Both the position numbers and the translations under genes were made by a program. From Ichthyophonus hoferi (taxonomy: Eukaryota; Opisthokonta; Ichthyosporea; Ichthyophonida; Ichthyophonidae), in contig NAOQ01000205.1 in assembly GCA_002751075.1 (NCBI GenBank), forward strand, positions 41,553 through 52,185: a stretch of DNA of 10,633 nucleotides. Reading direction: 5' to 3'. The notes beneath the pieces are model-generated. The model was not told the DNA's origin. It ran no database searches and was given only the letters and a program-made list of their open reading frames with translations. Below are positions 1-9,400 of the stretch, piece after piece (position 1 is the first letter of the stretch; the number at the start of each line of letters is the position of its first letter).

Positions 1-16
1 TGGCTCCTAGAGCCAC
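1..16 (-). CDS. Possible start of next huntingtin exon (cut by window edge)
   Basis: A TATAGTGTACCAG acceptor-like site is followed in phase 0 by codons for VALGA and one extra base before the window ends. It would continue exon O (HQDM/VALGA against human HQVLEMFILVL) after a 345-base intron, similar in size to the others. Only 16 bases are visible, so this is a suggestion resting on phase and spacing alone. Confidence 0.25.
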
Positions 17-361
17 CTGGTACACTATACAATAAAACAGATCACGTGCATACAACCATTAAAAGCATTATATATAGAATGACAAAACAGATGAAAGGAG
101 AAGACCCTGTCAAATGATAGATTATGTTATATCAGATAACTCATGCTATCCTATCATATCATATCATATCATATCATATACCATATCATATCATATACCA
201 TACCATACCATACCATACCATATCATATCCTATCCTATCCTATCATATACCATATCATACCATATCATACCATATCATATCCTATCATATCATACCATAT
301 CATATCATATCGCATCATATCATATCATAACATATCCTATAGCATATGCTATTCACCATAC
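17..361 (-). other. Intron after exon O
   Basis: Probable intron, mostly filled by the pentanucleotide satellite at 146-366. The remainder (17-145) is AT-rich with no coding signal. Confidence 0.5.
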
Positions 362-366
362 CATAT
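146..366. repeat. Pentanucleotide satellite (ATATC/ATACC units)
   Basis: About 40 copies of a 5-base unit, mixing catat, catac and catcc variants. Because the unit length is not a multiple of three and the unit lacks stops, all three plus-strand frames stay open; the resulting Tyr-His-Ile-Ser proteins are artefacts. The array reaches the donor of exon O. Confidence 0.95.
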
Positions 367-458
367 CCTGGTGGTCATCAGGTAGTGTCTGAACCCTGAG
401 GAGCACATCGAATACTATAGCGTCCAAGGCAGCAATGGTGCACTTATCCAGATGGATT
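362..458 (-). CDS. HTT: Huntingtin exon O (last confident exon in window)
   Basis: Exon of 97 bases (1 + 32 codons). The acceptor is ATGGTGTAG with a GCTAAC branch-like motif upstream. LDKCTIAALDAIVFDVLLR corresponds to human LETQKEVVVSMLLRLIQYH in hydrophobic pattern. The donor chosen is ATG/GTATGG; ATG/GTGAAT five bases further on (exon to 357) is an alternative with a different phase, and an in-frame TGA follows soon after, so the exon must be spliced. The last codons and the donor resemble the adjoining pentanucleotide satellite. Confidence 0.78.
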
Positions 459-3400
459 CTACACCATAGTTCGATATCAAGGGTATGTTAGCATTCTAAT
501 ACATGTTACACTCACACAGTGCACCCCCCCTCCCTCTCCTCCTCCCCTTCTTTCCCCTCAGTATCATTATCGCAATACGTCATCGGTCTATAACCACGGC
601 GGTTAACCCAGGTCAGATGAGTAGCGAAACAAAATGGGTGAGAGATATTAATATTAATGGTTAATGGGTGAAGAAAGGAGAGAAACAGGGTAAAGCCAAA
701 GCTAATGACATAACAATAAAATAATTAAAACACACTAAGTAAACCAGTAAACCTAAGTAGTCAAGGCATACAAGCCCTACCTCGCAGTCCAGGTTGGGGC
801 CTCAGCCGCCTCACTGGCCATGTTGTCTACCACGCCAATCAGGACATCCAAGGACGGCGTCATCACCAGCACTCGGCCCTGAACACAACACATTAGCGCA
901 GGGGTAGGCACAGGCTGGCCAAGGCTCGCCTTATATATAGTAATAACCAGAGGGTATAAATGTAATGTGTATGTATATGTATATGTATACTTGTATTTAC
1001 TATATTGTATTGCATTCTACTATGCTATGCTATATTATACTATATTATATTCTATTATGTTATATTATCTTATATATTATTGTATTATACTATACTATAT
1101 TATACTATACAGCTTATTACTCAGAACTATATGTTGATCTCAACTGTAGTGACGTATGTATGTAGAGACATACACCCGTTTAGTCTACTTTAAATATCCT
1201 TTCGTAGTAGTATATGCCAACCTTCTCCTAGCTTACATAGAGTCTATCATAGGACCCTCTCGCACATCGTCACCATTAATTAACTAATTAATTAACTTAC
1301 CTTAGAGGCAACCTTGCGTGCTATGTCACTCAGCCCAGGAATCTTAATAAATAAACGCGTCAGTTGATAGGTTAACGTTAACCACATATCGATCAGTAAG
1401 GAGGGAGACTATTACTGACGTCATGCAAGAACCATTCAATGCATTGCACGCTGGTCATATAGGAGCACCAACCCATAGTGATTCGCCTATTCTCATTAAA
1501 CTAAATGATCATGCGAATATAAAATAGACCTGGTAACATGATATGTAGCCAGTAAACTATAAGGATAACTTCAGTGTCAAAATATTCGTATAAATTCACT
1601 GAAGCCACACAGTTCAATAATGTATAATATTAACAATTAGTATTAATTGGCTCTCTGAGACCACTAACTGTACCGGAATAAATTTTTCTATTAAATAAGC
1701 CTAGGCCTACACCGTGTAAACAGAAATAAGAAATATAATAGAGGTGCGTGACATGGCTATGAATGATTGAATAAGAGGTTAAGAGGTAAACAACAGTATA
1801 CCTTGGCCAGTAGGACAATTAACTGGAACATAGCACCCACTACATGGGTGCCCCTAGTAGGTTGGGTATTGCATATAAACTCCAGTTGCTGGGAAGGGTA
1901 TGTAGGGTAAGTAAGGGTAGGTGGGAATATGTACATGCATCGCTAAACACAGGGGTACAAGGTCACAGGATGAGGGCTACGATACGAGTAGTATATAGTA
2001 TATAGTATATAGTATATAGTATACAGTAGTATATATTAGTATATAGTAGATAGTATACAGTAGCATATAGTATATAGTATATAGTATATAGTATAAAGTA
2101 GTATATAGTAGTATATAGTATAAAGTAGTATATAGTAGTATATAGTATAAAGTATAAAGCATTATATATTATTATATAGTATACAGTAGTATATATTAGT
2201 ATATAGTACATAGTACATAGGCATTCATATAGAGCACAGTGAATGCTGTTGTGATACACTAATAATAAAGGAATAGCATCATAGTATGGACTAGAACCGG
2301 TTCTAAAAATAGATAAGTATATATATTATATAAAACATACCAATAAAAAAACGGTGAGTATGCAAAAGCAAATTGTTGATCCTTTTGAAATAGTTAAAGA
2401 GAAGAGTTATGGTTAAAGATGACGTGTATTATATCAAGGCCTGATTGGACATTTAATTTTATCTATTATAATGTATGTTACTATTCCACTGCAGCGTCTT
2501 TCTTGTAATCAACAACTAAAACAATACAGTCAAAATAATATTAAAATTAAAATTAAAATTAAAATTAAAAATAGAATTAAAAATAAACAGCCAATGAGGC
2601 AACCACATTAACCTTATTCAGGAATCCAACAAACAGATTATTCGGATCCAGATTAGCATAGGTGATGCCAAAGTTAATAATGCGGGCCAATAGCATTAGT
2701 ACACCCTGTCGTGTCACCTGTCAATGGTTGTCGCCTAATTTGGCAATATATTTCTGATTGGCTATCTACAACGACATGGACCCACTAACCAAACCCTTGT
2801 ATACTACGCACCATATTAGGCAATATATATCCACTACCATGTACCATCCGCCCACCAATCGCCATAGCCTATCATCTACAGATAGATAGTAAATAAATAG
2901 ATAGAGATAACGTAAAGTCCTTAAATACAACCAATAGAAATACACCAATAAAAATCATAAAAACACAAAAAGAACAAGGTATAATAACATAAACAAGAGT
3001 GATGGTTGGAAATATGGAAGGAGAGAGAGAATTGGGTTGAGGACTTATGAATATCATAATAAACTATACTATATACACTACACTATACTATATATAATAA
3101 TAATATACTGGCGAATATTACCTTTTGCAGGTCAATATTCCCTGTATTGCAGTACTGGTTCATTAAAACTATCATGAGGGGCTCAAATTTACTTCACCCT
3201 CCCGCAGGTTAGTAAGTGATACATAGACATCCAATAGAATAAATAGACTAAAAGATTAAAAGATAATAGATTCATAAAGTTGAAAATAAAATAAATGATA
3301 GATTTGGAAGTTGTGGTTGTGTGTATGTTACAAGTGTAAAATAAACTAGATAGATGATTGGACTAAGAAAAGGCAACTTAACAGACGTGAATATAAGAAC

Positions 3401-6400
3401 AGTAAAAACCAAAGGGCCACTAGATAGTAAAAATAAATTATAATAGGATAGAGAATATGGGAGAATAATAGCATAGATAGTAATAACATAGATAGTAATA
3501 ACATGGATAGTAATAACATATATAGTAATAGCATAGTAATAACATAGGTAGTAATAGTATTACGTTAATAAGTGTCGTTTATCGGCCTTATCATGGTCAT
3601 GTCTCTTATATTTTGATTGGTCGGACTAGATGGGAGAGGATATGCAGGTTACATATCACAGATGGTATTGTAGAATATAACCACGTACGCATTTGAATTG
3701 TACTATATTATAATTTTATTTCCTATACCAAGTGCGAACTATATATATATATGCGTGTGTGTGTTTGAAAATTGGATTAAACTATAGGATCTCTCAATGA
3801 ATAAATATTCTTAATGCAATCATGCTATATCATGCTATATCATGTTATGCCATGTTATAGAAAGTACTACCATCTGCCATCACATATACAGCCCATGATA
3901 GCTATATAGTAACAATGTTTGGAGCATTTGCATATTTATAGTTAAAAGTAATTGTTACATTACTACGTAATATAGTATTATATTATTATACAATATGTAT
4001 ATGTATGTATCTATGAGCCCTATCTACAATTATATCTATATATATATTTATGGCCTCTATCTACGATTAGATCCACCTCCATCACCTTAATGCTCCTTGT
4101 AACATCATATGGACTATAAACTAAATTACTAGTAAACCAATCATGAATAACCTCTAAACATTTACTAGTAATTTACAACCCTCTATGTAAACTCAAACAA
4201 TTTTTAATATACTGATGAAAAAGCTCCATAACAATTAAACAAGAAACAAACACAGAGTCGCTCACCATAGCCTGAGCAACGTATTCCTTGACAGTACTGG
4301 ATCTCTTATTTAATGTTGACCCATTGCATCTAGTGACAACAGCACAGAGGGGGCTGGTTAGATAGGAACAGAAAGCCTTGTCGGGGGCAGGATAATGGTT
4401 TTAAGAGTCCTTTGAAAACATACATATATACATACATATATATACATACATAAATATGCTGAATTCATCAAATATTGCCATTAATGCCTCCATATCATAT
4501 GCATGAGATCAACAATAATAGAATCAAAATCACCCCTTTGTACTACATAGAAAGGGAACTGTAATAAAACCTTAGTATAATACTATTTATATATATAGGT
4601 ACAGAATGATAGCGGCCTAATATCGCAAACAAATCATCTTCTAACCAATAAGAAGGGCAAATTTATATAACAACACGTGCATATAGAGGCCAATCAGATC
4701 ACCGACATAAACAGAAAGCATAGATACAAAGAAGAAATTGGTTATGCTACACATATAAAGTACCACGTCATTGCAGGCCCAATTGCACCTACGTCATTTC
4801 AGTATCACCAATGGTAGTTGTCCACAGGGCGTGTAGCCTATCCACTGGTTCCTCATACCACTGGCTGAACATCCCGCTGTACTTTAGCTCGGTTTTTACT
4901 GGTTCTGGCCCGACATGAGATGATTAGAGACACAATATATCATCTCCATAGGTCTAATATGCATAACAACTTCTATATATATATACATATCTATATCTAT
5001 TAATATTCTTATATATATATTATGGCATGTATTTGCATATAGTACAATTAGTCTCTCTTTCTCTCAAGGCCCGCCTGTTTTACTATATATATAAATTACA
5101 TTTCAGTGCCATCTTGGTTATATCCCCTATTGCTTCTCCAACAGTATACATGGTAGATGGAAGAACCTTTAGTATATTTATGGACCATACTAGTATTGCG
5201 TATCTATCTAGCTATCTATCTATCTAATCTAATCCAATCTAATCCAATCTAATCCAATCTAATTTAATCAAATATAATCTATCTATCCTACCTTATATAA
5301 TAGGTTATTCTACATATTTGCCTCTTCCTGCCCACTCTAATATCTAAAGTCATGTCCAATCATTACCCAGAACAACTGTCTCTTTATGGTAAACTACATA
5401 ATACGTGCTATTGACTAACCAGTAATTCCCATCTGAATAAGAAACAATCAATAAATATGCCCAGATTAAATAAAACTATATAAAAATCTAATATATAGTA
5501 TTCATTGGTTAATTGTCATAACCTTTTTGTTGTAGAAATGTGGAAGACGTAAAGCAAAGGTAGGTGATGAAGAGAAGATATATTTACAACCATGTAATAT
5601 ATATTGACATATACGAGATATATTTACATACCTGGGAAATTGCTGCCCGGGGATTTCCTCTCAATGAATAAGGCCACAGCCAATTGGTCAATACATGTGA
5701 GGACAGGTAAAGTGGCTTTAGGAAGGAGAATTTTTAAGAAGAGAAATAGCTCGTCACTGTAGGGCCTGATCTGCGTATAGAAAGGGAAAAAGGGATTGGT
5801 TGTTAGGAAGGGAGGGAGGGAGTGGTTGTTAGGAAGGAAGGGTAGGAGAGGTTGTTAGGAAGTGTCCCTACATAGCAGTGCGGTCCATTTCATGCAATAT
5901 GAGTAGTAGCGGTATATCGTGGCGCCTGAATGCTATCAATGCTTCATTAAGGTGATTGAACACCCTTTAGCACAGATAATTAGTCATTGCTCAATGGTAG
6001 GTGGGGGTTAGCCGTAATACATATACACATACCTATCAGTACCTATATAGATCTCTTATATATATATATATGCATGCTTTGATAATGGCATTGACGGTCC
6101 AACTACAAGCCCAGGTCTACCCATGTTATATAGTATATACTAGGAGTATAGAGGGTATTTATTGGCTTACCCTAGACCCCATGGCTTCTATTAACTGAGA
6201 GAGGGCTAGTAGGCTATTGTTAATCATGATCTGGAACTTATCAGGTGACTGAATGCTCAGTTTCAAGGTAGCACTAGTCTGTGTTCTCACCAACTGTCTA
6301 TATAACTCCATGTAGGCCGGCTGACCACTGAAATTAGTCATATCTGTAAAGTAAATAGAGTAGCGCAGTTGTTAGTTAAAATACTTGGCGTACAAGTAAG

Positions 6401-9400
6401 GTATGTGTATAGTAAATAGCATAGTAATAGTCTAATAAATAAAACAAAGATAGCATTTAGATACACCTATGAAAGGTCCCAAATAGAAATATAAAATTGA
6501 CTAGGGTAAACTTATAGCAAACCAAATGAAGATACAAAAGAGAAAAAATAACGTTAGCATGACAAATTATGTAAGAGGGTTAGAAGGGATGGAAGGGAGG
6601 AACCACGTATGTGACCTAAATATGTATATAGTAATATGTAGATAGTAATATACAGAAATATATAGTAATATAGTAATACATAGTCATACATAGTAATATA
6701 TATGGTGGATAATTGAATAATTGTATATACACCGGGCACAACCAGTCATAAGCACCAGGCCTACTTACTGTACAGTGTATCATTACTGCCCTCTGTTGGC
6801 TTGGAGGAGGGGTCTTTGCGTTGCATTGGAACAACATGGGTGTATACATGTACACATATGTTAACAACATATAGGAGATGTTTTAGGGCCATGACAGCAT
6901 AGGTGCTATTTTCTGCAGACCCCATATCTTTATAGAGGGGAGGGGAGTGGCTACATTAATACTTTAACTGCATCCATCCCTTAACAACCGTTGCAATAGA
7001 CAGACTATAAACATGAAATGTAAATTGTAGTGCTGGTCCGGCTAACCTGTATATAAATAATAACAATGACATGAACTAAGTCCTTTCATATAATCATCAT
7101 CATCGTCATATAATCATAATTGACAATAATAATAATAATCATAATAAATAATAAATAATAATAGCGATAGTAATAGTAATATTATTATTATTAGTATTAC
7201 TATTATCACTTTACATAAATAAACATAGGGAATCATGCTAGTGGGCTCTTATACTGGACTATATTGGTATAATTTAACACGCTCTCCTCTCCTTCTGGCC
7301 GCTTTATAAGCCCTATCATCGATGCCACCATGCACAGGCTAGCCTAGCTATTGGCATACAGGGCTATATACTATTTATATTCATAGTACTACCTTGGCAC
7401 ATATCGGCTAGGACAGGTAGTATGATGGAGTGCGCCGTGAGATCTGCACACATCTCCGTGCTTAATAGATCCAGGGTGGGTAGCAACACATCTGGCATAC
7501 AGCCAATCAGAGACCTAGATAGTGTGATAAGATATATATATGATCGTCATAAGTATGGTTCTGTACTTACATGTATTTATCACTTCTCTGTAACCTTTAC
7601 CTAAAACCAATTATAATATAGAAACGCTTGTTAGTGCTAACATAATGTTATCATTAAATACATTGATATATCTTAATATCCTTTTATTATTATATAATCC
7701 ACTACTATTATAAAATCTTCTATTGTTATATAAAGTATTATTATTTAATAACCCAATCAACTTATCATAAACTTACCTGCTCCAATCTAACGCGTGGTTT
7801 GGTCCAAGTAGGGCTAATAGGTACATGGAAAATGTTTTACAAATATATGGAAAGCAACTTAAGTAGTGAAAATAAGTGAAAATAATAACAATTAATAACA
7901 TATAATAATAATCACTCTAAAGATAATTAATAATAAGTATGTGAACTTTGTATTTTAATACAATTAATACAATCCAATACCTGTGGCTTGTATGAAGGGC
8001 GCCCTTTAAGGATTGGTTGGTGCAGCCAGCCTGGTCTAGGTTAGTGTAGTCACCATACACCTGACAGATCTCGGCCAAGGCAGAATAACAACCAATGATA
8101 CACGAGGTACGCGAGACATGTGTAAATGGTACAGTGCCAGCATGTTGCGGGCCGTGTGTTAATGTTCCCTGTAGTTTGGCCACCAACAAGCCAACCACTC
8201 TTGTCACATTGGCTGGTGTAAGCATGATGGGTAGGGTTAAGTTAGTATGTTCAGTGGGGGAAGGACAGCGGAGGGGAGGGTAGAAGAGGGAACGATATAT
8301 ATGCACTTGAAAATGTGCTTTAAACCCTAATGAAGAGTTGATGTTGGTAAAATTATTTCACATAGCAGACTTTTGTATATATGTGTATTACATATCAAGT
8401 AAATACTAGCCATGATAACGGAAATAAATTATAATTTCAAAATAAAAAACCATAGATAAATAAATACTTGGAAAATTAATATCATGTATATCTGGAAGCA
8501 TATTCAATCGGATGTATGAATTAACTTTACTGTATCGTTCACTCATTGGATATTTAACTTGGATTGATACAGACCAAATACCCAATTGATTATATTATAT
8601 AATTTATAATTAGGTCTATAGCCAAAAGATTTTATAAATAAATAAATAAACGTCAAGGAGAAACGGAAAAAAATATGCTAGTAAAACGTGTCAGGAAAGG
8701 TAAAAAAGTAATGTTATTAACACACCAATTACTACTAATTACTACTAATTGCTACTAATTACTACTATGGTAGCAAGGTGGCAGTGTAAACGACCACGGG
8801 CAATATACCCCATACCCCATAGAGTGTACATGATTATAACTATAATCACACTAATTACTACTAATTATTACTATGGTAACAAGGGGATTATTAATATATA
8901 GGCCTACATATCCATAGTTACCGTAGTTACCATAGTTACCATAGTTACTATAAAGTGAATCACCACCTACCTATCACCATAGTACTGCTGGATGCCTGGT
9001 CCAATAAAGGAGAGGGGGTTTCGTCAAAGGGTATATCTCCTTGGATATAGAAGTCATTAAGCACCCTCTCAGTGCCTATGGTCCCCGTGATAGACTGTAT
9101 CATGCTCCTGTATAACCAAGGGTACAGATTAGTTGTTATAAATTTTAAACATAATACCAACCTGTCATTGGTTAAAGTTATAATCCCTTTTTTGTAACTT
9201 GTGAAAGCTGCAATTGCACCCTACAATTGGTTAAAAATATAAACCCTCCTTATATGGGGTAAACGGTATAATCTCCTTCTGGTCGCCTAGAGTATTCTTG
9301 TCTATCAACCCTATCTACCTATGTAGCCTATATACCCATATACTTATATACCCATATACCTATACACCTATATACCTATATTGGTGTTGCTATAGGCTTT

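Larger units (their letters stand above)
1889..2612 (-). other. Intron K-L
   Basis: GT-AG intron of 724 bases. It contains the TATATAG-type minisatellite (1987-2220), a palindrome with AACCGGTT (2292-2305) and a short AAAATT repeat (2541-2570). Confidence 0.88.
3182..4265 (-). other. Intron I-J (longest intron)
   Basis: GT-AG intron of 1084 bases. It holds a 15-base-unit tandem repeat (3468-3555), an AT/GT dinucleotide run (3740-3764), a 10-base-unit repeat (3821-3858) and a perfect 15-base inverted repeat (4122-4175). Exons I and J are contiguous in the human alignment, so no missing exon is expected here. Confidence 0.88.
8213..8970 (-). other. Intron B-C
   Basis: GT-AG intron of 758 bases. 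It contains two related repeat blocks (8727-8778 and 8849-8884) and a 10-base CATAGTTACC repeat (8912-8950). Confidence 0.88.

Noticed and set aside
114-392. Three overlapping plus-strand open frames rich in Tyr, His, Ile and Ser
   Set aside because: They are the pentanucleotide satellite read in three frames; the unit has no stop and its length is not a multiple of three.
521-561. Pyrimidine tract ending CCTCAG as a plus-strand splice acceptor
   Set aside because: No open plus-strand exon with any similarity follows; the tract lies within a minus-strand intron.
1963-2259. Minus-strand open frames rich in Tyr, Ile and Leu that look like membrane proteins
   Set aside because: They are the TATATAG/GTAGTATATA array read out, inside an intron between two supported exons.
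3346-3534. Minus-strand frame with repeated Met-Leu-Leu-Leu-Ser
   Set aside because: A 15-base tandem repeat gives a five-residue periodic peptide; there is no homology or splice support.
8095-8283. Plus-strand open frame of 62 codons
   Set aside because: It is the antisense of huntingtin exon C, which has homology and matched splice phases on the other strand.
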